A stretch of 64,000 nt of DNA from Massilia sp. UMI-21 (GTDB taxonomy: Bacteria > Pseudomonadota > Gammaproteobacteria > Burkholderiales > Burkholderiaceae_D). The notes under the pieces are model-generated. The model made no database searches. It saw only the letters and a list, made by a program, of their open reading frames with translations, and was not told where the DNA came from. Numbering within the stretch: the stretch's first letter is position 1; the number at the start of each line of letters is the position of its first letter. The translations under genes and the position numbers were made by a program. This document shows, in pieces, positions 1 to 8,217 of the stretch. Location of the stretch: contig CP063848.1 of assembly GCA_015277795.1 (NCBI GenBank), positions 4,464,001 to 4,528,000 of the forward strand. Direction: 5' to 3'.

Positions 1-1891
1 TTCGATGCAGGACAGCGCCACCGCGATCCGCCACGCGGCGGCGCAGGTGCGCGCCCTGCTGCATGAAAAGGCGGCCCTCCGCCTGGGGGTGCCGGCCGCG
101 GCGCTGGCGCAGGACAACAGCGTGTTTCGCGCACCAGGCGGGCGGCGCGTCAGCTTCAGCGAACTGGTGGCCGGCAGCGACCTGCACGTGCGCGCCGGCG
201 CCACGCTGCCGCCTCCGGTGCCGCCGCCGGCACCCGACGCGCGCCGCTGGATCGGGACCACGCTGCCGCGGGTCGACATCCCGGGCAAGCTCAAGGGGCA
301 ACTGGCCTACGTCCAGGACATCCGCATGCCGGCCATGGTGCACGGCCGCGTGGTGCGCCCGCCCTCCCCCGATGCGCGCCTGCTCGGTGTCGACACGGCC
401 GCGGTGGCGAAGCTGACCGGCGTGCTCGAAGTGGTGCAGGACGGCCGCTTCCTGGCCGTGATCGCCGACGAGGAATTCCGCGCGATCAAGGCGGCCCGGG
501 CGCTGGCGCGCGCGGCGCGCTGGGAGCTGCCGGCCAGGCTGCCGGCCGGACGCGAGCTCGCAGCGCTGGTGCGCAGCCTGCCCTCGCAGCCAACGCAGGT
601 GCTGGCGCGCGGCGCCGCCAACGCCGCCGGCCGCCGGCTCCGCGCCAGCTACACCCGGCCCTGGCAGCTGCACGCCTCGGTCGGCCCCTCGTGCGCGATC
701 GCGCTGCTGGAAGAAGGCCGCTACACGGTGTGGACCCATTCGCAGGGCGTGTTCCCGCTGCGCCGCGCGCTGGCCGAGCTGCTGGGCGTGCCCGTGGACA
801 GCCTGCGCTGCATGCACGGCGAGGGCGCCGGCTGCTATGGCCACAACGGCGCCGACGACGCTGCAGCCGACGCGGTGCTGCTGGCGCGCGCCTTCCCCGG
901 GCTGCCGGTGCGGGTGCAATGGATGCGCGAGGACGAACACGGCTGGGAGCCCTACGGCCCGGCGATGGTGGCGGATGTCGCCGCCACGCTCGATGCAACA
1001 GGCGGCATCGTCGACTGGCAGTACGAGGTCTGGAGCGGCGCCCACGCCACCCGCCCCGGCAGGGCCGGCAACCTGCTGGCCGCCACCCTGCTGGCGCGCC
1101 CGTTCGCGCCGCCGCCGCCCACGCCGATCCCGCAGCCGGACGGCGGCGGCGACCGCAACGCCATCCCCTATTACGTGCTGCCGAATGCGCGCGTGACCCA
1201 CCGCTTCCAGCCGGCCGGCCCGTTCCGCACCTCGGCGCTGCGTTCGCTCGGCGCCTACTGCAACGTGTTCGCGATCGAAAGCTTCATGGACGAGCTGGCG
1301 CGGCTCGCCGCGGCCGACCCGGTGGCCTTCCGCCTGCGCCACCTGGCGGACCCGCGCGCCATCGAGGTCGTCAAGCTGGCGGCGGCGAAGTTCGGCTGGA
1401 ACGGCTACCAGCGCACGGCCAGGCGTGGACGCGGCTTCGCCTTTGCCCGCTACAAGAATTCCGCGGCCTACTGCGCCGTGGCGCTGGAAGTCGAGGTGGC
1501 GCTGGACACCGGCTTCGTGCGCATCGTCCGCGCGGACGCTGCCGTCGACTGCGGCGAAGTGGTGAGTCCGGACGGGGTACGCAACCAGATCGAGGGCGGC
1601 ATCATCCAGTCCGCCAGCTGGACCCTGCTGGAACAGCTGCGCTTCGACGCCACCCAGGTACTGAGCCAGGACTGGGGCGGCTACCCGATCCTGCGCTTCG
1701 ACGGGGTGCCGGATCGGGTCGCGGTGCACCTGCTGGACCGCCCGGGCCAGCCTTTCCTGGGCACCGGCGAGGCGGCCCAGGGACCGGCCGCGGCGGCGCT
1801 GGCCAATGCGGTGGCCGACGCCTGCGGCGAGCGCGTGCGCGACCTGCCGCTGGACCGCGCGCGCATGCGCCGGCACGGTGACAATGGGTGA
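1..1891 (+). CDS. Molybdopterin-dependent aldehyde/xanthine-type hydroxylase, large subunit (5' end outside window)
   Basis: This is the catalytic large subunit of a molybdenum hydroxylase, resembling the isoquinoline 1-oxidoreductase beta subunit (IorB) group, which binds the molybdopterin cofactor and oxidises aldehydes or N-heterocycles. The frame is open from base 2, so the first ATG at base 5 need not be the start; about 100 N-terminal residues of a usual 700-780 aa protein seem to be missing. Visible family motifs are GEGAGCYGHNGADDAA, a GPFRTSALRSLGAYCN segment, AVDCGEVVSPDG and the C-terminal GTGEAAQGPAAAALANAV with the cofactor-facing Glu. The electron-transfer small subunit would be expected upstream, outside the window. 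Family call is firm; the substrate cannot be told. Confidence 0.85.
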   Translation, partial: SMQDSATAIRHAAAQVRALLHEKAALRLGVPAAALAQDNSVFRAPGGRRVSFSELVAGSDLHVRAGATLPPPVPPPAPDARRWIGTTLPRVDIPGKLKGQLAYVQDIRMPAMVHGRVVRPPSPDARLLGVDTAAVAKLTGVLEVVQDGRFLAVIADEEFRAIKAARALARAARWELPARLPAGRELAALVRSLPSQPTQVLARGAANAAGRRLRASYTRPWQLHASVGPSCAIALLEEGRYTVWTHSQGVFPLRRALAELLGVPVDSLRCMHGEGAGCYGHNGADDAAADAVLLARAFPGLPVRVQWMREDEHGWEPYGPAMVADVAATLDATGGIVDWQYEVWSGAHATRPGRAGNLLAATLLARPFAPPPPTPIPQPDGGGDRNAIPYYVLPNARVTHRFQPAGPFRTSALRSLGAYCNVFAIESFMDELARLAAADPVAFRLRHLADPRAIEVVKLAAAKFGWNGYQRTARRGRGFAFARYKNSAAYCAVALEVEVALDTGFVRIVRADAAVDCGEVVSPDGVRNQIEGGIIQSASWTLLEQLRFDATQVLSQDWGGYPILRFDGVPDRVAVHLLDRPGQPFLGTGEAAQGPAAAALANAVADACGERVRDLPLDRARMRRHGDNG

Positions 1892-1944
1892 GTTTGTATG
1901 TACGTCTTTTCGGTAGTATGGATTCCTTTTCCCGGGAATCCGCC

Positions 1945-2835
1945 ATGCAACGACTCCTTACCGCCGTCCTGCTGTTCCTGACCCTGGGCGCCGCTGCCGC
2001 GCAGGACACCGCCGAACAATTCCTCGCCTCGCTCCACTTCCAGCAAGGGAAGATCGCCCTGCCCGGCGGTATCGCCACGCTCGACCTGCCGCCCGCCTTC
2101 CGCTACCTGGCGCCGGCCGACACCGCCCGCCTGCTGGAACAGGGCTGGGGCAATCCGCCCGGCGCCACCACGCTCGGCATGGTCCTGCCGTCCGGCGTGA
2201 GTCCGCTCAGCGACGAAGGCTGGGGCGTCGTGGTCACCTACGAGAAGGACGGCCACGTCAAGGACGACGACGCCGACAGCATCGACTACGGCAAGCTGCT
2301 GAAGGAAATCCAGGACGGCATGGCCGAGGAAAACAAGGAACGCAAGGAACAGGGCTATCCCGCGATGACGGTGGTGGGCTGGGCCGAGAAGCCGCACTAC
2401 GACAAGGCGCAGCACAAGCTGTACTGGGCCAAGGAGCTGCGCACCGAGGGCGCGCAGGCGAACGGCCTGAACTACAACATCCGCGTGCTCGGACGCGAGG
2501 GCGTGCTGGTGCTGAACGCCGTGGCCGGCCTCGACCAGCTCGCGCAGATCCGCAGCGAGATGCGGCAGGTGACCGCCTTCAGCAACTTCAACCAGGGCCA
2601 CCGCTATGCCGACTTCAACGCCAGCACCGACAAGGTGGCCGAATACGGCATCGCGGCGCTGGTCGCGGGCGGCGTCGCGGCCAAGCTGGGCTTCTTCGGC
2701 AAGCTGCTGGCGCTGCTGGTGGCCTTCAAGAAGCTGATCATCCTGGCCGTCGCCGGCCTCGCCTCTTTCCTGTGGAAGTTCATGCGCCGCGAGAAGCCGG
2801 CCGCGGTCGACCTGGGCAAGGCGCCGGAAGCCTGA
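1945..2835 (+). CDS. DUF2167 membrane protein
   Basis: A 296-residue protein of the DUF2167 family, whose function is unknown. I chose the ATG at 1945 because it gives a clean signal peptide (MQRLLTAVLLFLTLGAAAAQ); the longer reading from the GTG at 1888 only adds a charged tail that overlaps the previous stop. The middle part carries the family's acidic region (SDEGWGVVVTYEKDGHVKDD, then a GWAEKPHYD motif), and two hydrophobic segments lie near residues 228-280 before a short basic tail. It is probably anchored in the inner membrane with the main domain in the periplasm. The 53 bp gap to the preceding gene makes co-transcription possible but unproven. Confidence 0.8.
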   Translation: MQRLLTAVLLFLTLGAAAAQDTAEQFLASLHFQQGKIALPGGIATLDLPPAFRYLAPADTARLLEQGWGNPPGATTLGMVLPSGVSPLSDEGWGVVVTYEKDGHVKDDDADSIDYGKLLKEIQDGMAEENKERKEQGYPAMTVVGWAEKPHYDKAQHKLYWAKELRTEGAQANGLNYNIRVLGREGVLVLNAVAGLDQLAQIRSEMRQVTAFSNFNQGHRYADFNASTDKVAEYGIAALVAGGVAAKLGFFGKLLALLVAFKKLIILAVAGLASFLWKFMRREKPAAVDLGKAPEA

Positions 2836-2904
2836 TCGCCCAAGGTCTGGCTGCTTGGCGTGCCGCTGCTGGCGGGGATCGGGGCCTGAGCCGGCGCCGC
2901 GGCG

Positions 2905-3708
2905 CTACTGGAACGCCTTGCGGAACATGTAGGCCGCCAGCGCATACAGGATCACCGCGAACACCTTCTGCAGCCGGCGCACCGGCATCTTGTGCGCGGT
3001 GCGCGCGCCGAGCGGCGCCATGGTGACGCTGGCCAGCGCGATGATGGCCAGCGCCGGCAGGTAGACGAAGCCGAGCGACAGTTCCGGCAGCCCGGGCTCG
3101 CCCCAGCCGAACCAGATGTTCGACAGCGTGCCCGAAAGCGCGATCGGGAAGCCCAGCGCCGCGCTGGTGGCGACCGCATTGTGGATGCGCACCCCGCACC
3201 AGGTCATGAAGGGCACCGACACGAAACCGCCGCCGGCGCCGACGATGCCCGACAGCGTACCGATGACGCCCCCGGCCGCGAACATGCCCGGCTTGCCCGG
3301 CAGCGTGCGCGAGGCCGCCGGCTTTTTCCCGACCAGCATCTGGGTCGCCGAGAAGGCGACGAACACGCCGAAGAAGGCGGCCAGCACCGAGGCATCCATC
3401 TGCTTGCCGATCCAGGGTCCGACCCAGGACCCGACCAGGATGCCCGGCGCCAGCAGCTTCACCACGGGCCACAGCACCGCGCCGTGCTGGTGGTGCGCGC
3501 GCACCGAGGACAGCGACGTGAACAGGATGGTCGCGAGCGAGGTGGCGATCGCCATGTGGATGGTCAGCTCGGGCGCGAAGCCGCGCGCGGTGAAGATCAT
3601 CGTGATGAAGGGGACCAGCACCATGCCGCCGCCGATGCCGAGCAGCCCGGCCGCGAAGCCGCCGAAGGTGCCCATCGCGAGCAGCGCCAGGATCAGGCCG
3701 ATGTCCAT
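2905..3708 (-). CDS. TauE/SafE-family membrane transporter
   Basis: A 267-residue integral membrane protein of the sulfite exporter TauE/SafE (DUF81) family, predicted to export sulfur-containing or organic anions. The N-terminus (MDIGLILALLAMGTFGGFAA) leads into the hallmark glycine motif GLLGIGGGMVLVPF, and a second internal copy, GIVGAGGGFVSVPF, reflects the family's two-fold repeat. About eight membrane segments can be read. The start at 3708 shares one base with the stop of the upstream EVE gene (TGATG), so the two genes are probably translated together. The substrate is not evident from the sequence or the neighbours. Confidence 0.85.
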   Translation of the reverse strand: MDIGLILALLAMGTFGGFAAGLLGIGGGMVLVPFITMIFTARGFAPELTIHMAIATSLATILFTSLSSVRAHHQHGAVLWPVVKLLAPGILVGSWVGPWIGKQMDASVLAAFFGVFVAFSATQMLVGKKPAASRTLPGKPGMFAAGGVIGTLSGIVGAGGGFVSVPFMTWCGVRIHNAVATSAALGFPIALSGTLSNIWFGWGEPGLPELSLGFVYLPALAIIALASVTMAPLGARTAHKMPVRRLQKVFAVILYALAAYMFRKAFQ

Positions 3709-4187
3709 CAGCGCTTCCCTTCCGGGTTTGCCCTGAGCATACCGACAATGGCGTTCCACTCGGCCTGGCTTACCGGCGACACCGACAGCCGGCTGCCCTT
3801 CTGCAGCAGCACCATGTCTTGCAGCGCGGGGATGCCGCGCAACTCGCTCAGCGGCAGGTAGCGCCCCGCTTCCACGGCGCGCACGTCGACCGAGATCCAG
3901 CGCGGTTCCTCGGGTTTCGCCTTGGGGTCGTGGTAGGGGGAGGATGGGTCGAACTGGCTCGCGTCCGGATACGGGCCGCTCGCCACTTCCGCGATGCCGG
4001 CCACGCCGGGCACCGCGCAACTCGAGTGGTAGAACAGGATGCCGTCACCCGCCGACATGGCGTCGCGCATGAAGTTACGCGCCTGGTAGTTGCGCACGCC
4101 GAACCAGGACACGGTCTTCTCCGGCGCGGCCAGCACGTCGTCGAAACTGACTTCGTCCGGCTCCGATTTCATCAACCAATAGCGCAT
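3708..4187 (-). CDS. EVE-domain protein
   Basis: A 159-residue single-domain protein of the EVE (DUF55, thymocyte nuclear protein 1-like) family, a PUA-like fold thought to bind modified bases in nucleic acids. It begins MRYWLMKSEPDEVSFDD and contains the family's WFGVRNYQARNFMRD and ILFYHSS motifs, followed by GIAEVASGPYPD. The start at 4187 fits the conserved family N-terminus; a 5' extension in the same frame would run into the 6S RNA terminator and was rejected. It lies immediately downstream of 6S RNA and overlaps the TauE-like gene by one base. EVE genes are often found downstream of 6S RNA and zapA in this bacterial group. Confidence 0.9.
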   Translation of the reverse strand: MRYWLMKSEPDEVSFDDVLAAPEKTVSWFGVRNYQARNFMRDAMSAGDGILFYHSSCAVPGVAGIAEVASGPYPDASQFDPSSPYHDPKAKPEEPRWISVDVRAVEAGRYLPLSELRGIPALQDMVLLQKGSRLSVSPVSQAEWNAIVGMLRANPEGKR

Positions 4188-4210
4188 CCCATCTCCACCA
4201 ACGAAAACCA

Positions 4211-4246
4211 AAAAAAAGCGGCTGCGTACCGAAGTGCGCAACCGCT
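4211..4246 (-). terminator. Intrinsic terminator of 6S RNA
   Basis: On the minus strand a 13-position stem with a single mismatch and a TTCG tetraloop (arms 4234-4246 and 4217-4229) is followed directly by seven T residues (4217-4211). It lies just past the 6S RNA closing stem and before the EVE gene, so it should end 6S RNA transcription. Confidence 0.85.
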
Positions 4247-4252
4247 CGTGTG

Positions 4253-4432
4253 TGTAGCCCCGCCTGTGTCGTTATTGCCGGCATCCCGAACCAAAAGGCT
4301 CAAGGTGGTCGCAGTCAGCTCAATTTCGGGTTCGTCAGACTAGTGACGCTCGCGCCCACCAAGCATGTCCCACAACCTATGCGAAAGAATGGTTCAAGGA
4401 ATATATGACAAATCTCGAACACCGCAGGGTAG
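4253..4432 (-). ncRNA. ssrS: 6S RNA
   Basis: 6S RNA binds the sigma-70 RNA polymerase holoenzyme and mimics an open promoter, damping transcription in stationary phase. No protein explains the 290 bp between the EVE gene and zapA. On the minus strand the 5' arm CCCTGCGGTGTTCG (about 4429-4416) pairs with CGACACAGGCGGGG (4271-4258), forming the closing stem expected of 6S RNA. Between the arms are a CCTTGAACC segment, a GGACATGCTTGGTGG segment and a GACCACCTTGAGCC segment that resemble the conserved internal parts of proteobacterial 6S RNAs. The gene order zapA, ssrS is conserved from E. coli to Betaproteobacteria. Ends are estimated to within about 10 bases. Confidence 0.85.
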
Positions 4433-4478
4433 AGCGCAGTTTACTCTGTTGGCCGAGCATGTCAACCGAATCCGAAAC

Positions 4479-4790
4479 TTAAGACAGATTTTCCTGAGGC
4501 GCCAGGGCCTTGTCGAGGACGGTGTGCATCGCCTCCAGTTTCTGCTTGACTTCGAGGATCGACATGTCCGACAGCGGGCCCTGTGGCGACTTCACCGACA
4601 GGAATTCGGCCGCCACGCTCAGCGCCGCCATCACCGCGATGCGGTCGGTGCCCTTGACCTTGCCCGAGTCGCGCAAGGCGCACATCTTGCCGTCCAGGTA
4701 GCTGACCGCTTCGCGCAGGGTGCGCTCTTCGCCTTCGCGGCAGGCCAGGCGGTAATGCTGGCCCATGATGCTGCAATCCAGGTAAATCAT
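4479..4790 (-). CDS. zapA: Cell division protein ZapA
   Basis: A 103-residue ZapA, the cytoplasmic protein that bundles FtsZ protofilaments and stabilises the Z ring. The N-terminal fold begins MIYLDCSIMGQHYRLAC, with the family-typical IMGQ-YRLAC pattern, and the second half is a predicted coiled coil (ILEVKQKLEAMHTVLDKALA). It follows the ZapB-like gene with a 4-base ATGA overlap and precedes 6S RNA, the same order as in related genomes. The ATG at 4790 is supported by that overlap and by the normal family length. Confidence 0.93.
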   Translation of the reverse strand: MIYLDCSIMGQHYRLACREGEERTLREAVSYLDGKMCALRDSGKVKGTDRIAVMAALSVAAEFLSVKSPQGPLSDMSILEVKQKLEAMHTVLDKALAPQENLS

Positions 4791-5032
4791 TGCGTGCCCT
4801 CGTTCGATTCGCCGGTGTCCTCGTCAGGCGCGGGAGCCTCCGGCGCGGGGAACTGCTCGAGCAACGTTTCGACGCGGCGCTGGGCCTCGATCAAACGTTC
4901 CTTGAACGCGATGTTCTCGGCGCTCAGCAGGCTGTTGGCCTGGCGCAGCAGGTAATTCTCGGCACGCAGCGACTGGGACAGCTGGGCGAGCCGGTCGATT
5001 TTGTCGGAGAGGTCTTGAAATTCAGAAATCAT
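4787..5032 (-). CDS. ZapB-like coiled-coil cell division protein
   Basis: An 81-residue protein, nearly all heptad-rich coiled coil (residues 1-60, for example LSDKIDRLAQLSQSLRAENY and LLRQANSLLSAENIAFKERL), with an acidic Pro/Glu tail. This matches the small ZapB-related family found directly upstream of zapA in Betaproteobacteria, where it is thought to assist Z-ring assembly through ZapA. The stop overlaps the zapA start by four bases, which points to coupled translation. It is the first gene of a minus-strand unit that reads zapB-like, zapA, 6S RNA; the promoter must lie in 5033-5260, divergent from groESL. Confidence 0.85.
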   Translation of the reverse strand: MISEFQDLSDKIDRLAQLSQSLRAENYLLRQANSLLSAENIAFKERLIEAQRRVETLLEQFPAPEAPAPDEDTGESNEGTQ

Positions 5033-5270
5033 TCGACACTATAGGACTGAGATGGTTTTTCCGTCAACCGAATCGCACGTCGATCCCGGGAAGGACGGCG
5101 TCCGGCCCGCGCAGGTCGTCCATGGCCATCGTTCGGCATCCGTGCGGCGCGCCGGCGCCATCCGGTGTAAGCTGCCCGGCTATTGTCCAGGACGCCACAA
5201 CGGCTATTGTACAACCCATCCATTGTGTGTGTTTTCGCAAAAAAGTCGGTTCGGTCCCTCACATTCCCGC

Positions 5271-5299
5271 TTGAAATGGCTTGTTATCGTCCCTATAAT
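5271..5299 (+). promoter_or_regulatory. groESL promoter, sigma-70 type with overlapping sigma-32-like elements
   Basis: A -35 box TTGAAA (5271-5276) and a perfect -10 box TATAAT (5294-5299) are 17 bp apart. The same DNA reads CTTGAAA, 14 bp, CCCTATAAT, close to the heat-shock sigma-32 pattern CTTGAAA then CCCCATNT. The rest of the 392-bp gap 5033-5424 holds no gene that I can support; one short sequence, CGGCTATTGT, occurs twice (around 5169 and 5202). Confidence 0.8.
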
Positions 5300-5308
5300 C
5301 ACGATGCG

Positions 5309-5335
5309 TTAGCACTCGGTAGCAGAGAGTGCTAA
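5309..5335 (+). promoter_or_regulatory. CIRCE operator (HrcA binding site)
   Basis: A perfect inverted repeat TTAGCACTC, nine bases, GAGTGCTAA, identical to the CIRCE consensus. CIRCE binds the repressor HrcA, which releases when GroEL is titrated by unfolded protein. It begins 9 bp after the -10 box, so it overlaps the start of the groESL transcript, the usual repressing position. Confidence 0.95.
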
Positions 5336-5424
5336 CAAACAGCTGTTACCAAATTCCCAGGCCGCCGCCACCCGGCGGCGGTCATGAATAGCTAGTCAAA
5401 CCACTGAAAAATAAGGAGTTTTGC

Positions 5425-5715
5425 ATGAACCTTCGTCCTCTGCACGATCGCGTAATCGTGAAGCGTCTCGACCAGGAGACCAAGACTGCATCCGGCCTGA
5501 TCATCCCAGATGCGGCCGCCGAGAAGCCTGACCAGGGCGAAATCCTGGCCATCGGCAACGGCAAGGTGCAGGAAAACGGCTCGGTTCGTCCGCTGGAAGT
5601 GAAGGTCGGTGACCGCGTCCTGTTCGGCAAGTACTCGGGCCAGGCCGTCAAGGTCGATGGCCAGGAACTGCTGGTCATGCGCGAAGAAGACATCATGGCC
5701 GTCGTGGCCCTGTAA
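5425..5715 (+). CDS. groES: Co-chaperonin GroES
   Basis: A 96-residue GroES (Cpn10), the heptameric lid of the GroEL folding chamber. It starts [20 protein letters not shown], contains the mobile-loop region around [19 protein letters not shown] and ends with the typical [13 protein letters not shown] strong ribosome site, AAGGAG, lies at 5412. groEL follows 63 bp downstream on the same strand, and the pair is controlled by the promoter and CIRCE element just upstream. Confidence 0.97.
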   Translation: MNLRPLHDRVIVKRLDQETKTASGLIIPDAAAEKPDQGEILAIGNGKVQENGSVRPLEVKVGDRVLFGKYSGQAVKVDGQELLVMREEDIMAVVAL

Positions 5716-7425
<1,710 letters not shown>

Positions 7426-7483
7426 TTTGCCACGACCTGTAAGGGGGACTTGGCGCCGGTTCTTCCGGCGCCGCCCTGTTCCG

Positions 7484-7520
7484 AAAAGCCTGCAAGGTTC
7501 GCGCCTTGCAGGCTTTTTCT
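7484..7520 (+). terminator. Intrinsic terminator of groESL
   Basis: Arms GCCTGCAAGG (7488-7497) and CCTTGCAGGC (7504-7513) form a perfect 10-bp stem with loop TTCGCG, extended by A-T pairs and followed by TTTTTCTTTT. A second, T-less hairpin (GGCGCCGG, TTCTT, CCGGCGCC) lies just before it at 7452-7472. Confidence 0.9.
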
Positions 7521-7600
7521 TTTGGCCGGCGTGGCAGCCACCCATATTGCTGGGAGACACCGCCCGGTGTAGACTGCCCTGTCATTTCACGAGGCATCCC

Positions 7601-8065
7601 ATGTTCCCTCCCGCCCCCGTCCGCCCTTCCCTGTCGCTGCTGGCCGCCGCCGTCCTGGTGGCGCTGGCGGCGGCCGGCTGCAAACGCGCCGAGCGCGAGG
7701 CGCCCAAGCCTGCCCCTGCCGCCGTCCAGGAAGCCCCGGCACAGACCAGGGAACAGGCCATGGCCGCCCTGCTCGCCCTGCCGGAACTGAAGGCCTGGTC
7801 CGGGCAGATCGAGAAGCGCTCGAAGGGCAAGGCCCACGGCGCGGTCATCGAGGACGATCCGACCCTGCGCGAGATCAACGGCAAGCAGTACTACCAGCTC
7901 AGTTTTGTCGAGAACCGCGCCGACGACGTGCGCCGCCGCGAGAGCTTCCTGGTCGCCCAGCAGGGCGACGAGATCCTGGTGGAAGACGCCGAGACCGACA
8001 GCCTCCAGAGCCTGCAGGACTGGCGCCGCAATATCGCGCGGGTGCGGCTCAAGAGCGCGGACTGA
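7601..8065 (+). CDS. Small lipoprotein of unknown function
   Basis: A 154-residue predicted lipoprotein. The N-terminus has a hydrophobic stretch and a lipobox L-A-A-A-G-C with the lipidated Cys at residue 27, then an Ala/Pro-rich linker and a mixed domain of about 100 residues (for example EINGKQYYQLSFVENRADDV). I do not recognise a family for that domain. The ATG at 7601 has a GAGG ribosome site seven bases upstream and gives a clean signal peptide, so the longer frame reading back into the groEL terminator was rejected. It probably sits in the inner or outer membrane, facing the periplasm. Confidence 0.75.
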   Translation: MFPPAPVRPSLSLLAAAVLVALAAAGCKRAEREAPKPAPAAVQEAPAQTREQAMAALLALPELKAWSGQIEKRSKGKAHGAVIEDDPTLREINGKQYYQLSFVENRADDVRRRESFLVAQQGDEILVEDAETDSLQSLQDWRRNIARVRLKSAD

Positions 8066-8159
8066 TTTCTTTTCGTTCCACGAAATCCGCCTGCCGAGCA
8101 TATCCATACTACGGCGCCGGATGGCATTGACGCGAACGCCACAGTGGCCGCCAAAGGGT

Positions 8160-8188
8160 TTGACTTTTTGCGCTGTAGAAACTTTAAT
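8160..8188 (+). promoter_or_regulatory. Putative sigma-70 promoter of the FG-GAP/RTX gene
   Basis: TTGACT (8160-8165) and TTTAAT (8183-8188) are 17 bp apart, 29 bp upstream of the ATG at 8218, in an AT-richer stretch. Confidence 0.55.
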
Positions 8189-8217
8189 GGCTGTTTTTTA
8201 ATAACGAACAGACAGCC

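Noticed and set aside
2836..2904. Terminator between the DUF2167 gene and the convergent TauE-like gene
   Set aside because: The sequence has GC-rich self-complementary parts but no clear stem with a T-run on either strand.
4365..4955. A 196-codon plus-strand frame across the 6S RNA and zapA
   Set aside because: It runs antisense to a structural RNA and two conserved cell division genes, and its product has no family.
5029..5262. A 77-codon minus-strand frame upstream of the zapB-like gene
   Set aside because: It overlaps the promoter region of both divergent units, has no ribosome site and an Arg-rich product without homology that I know.
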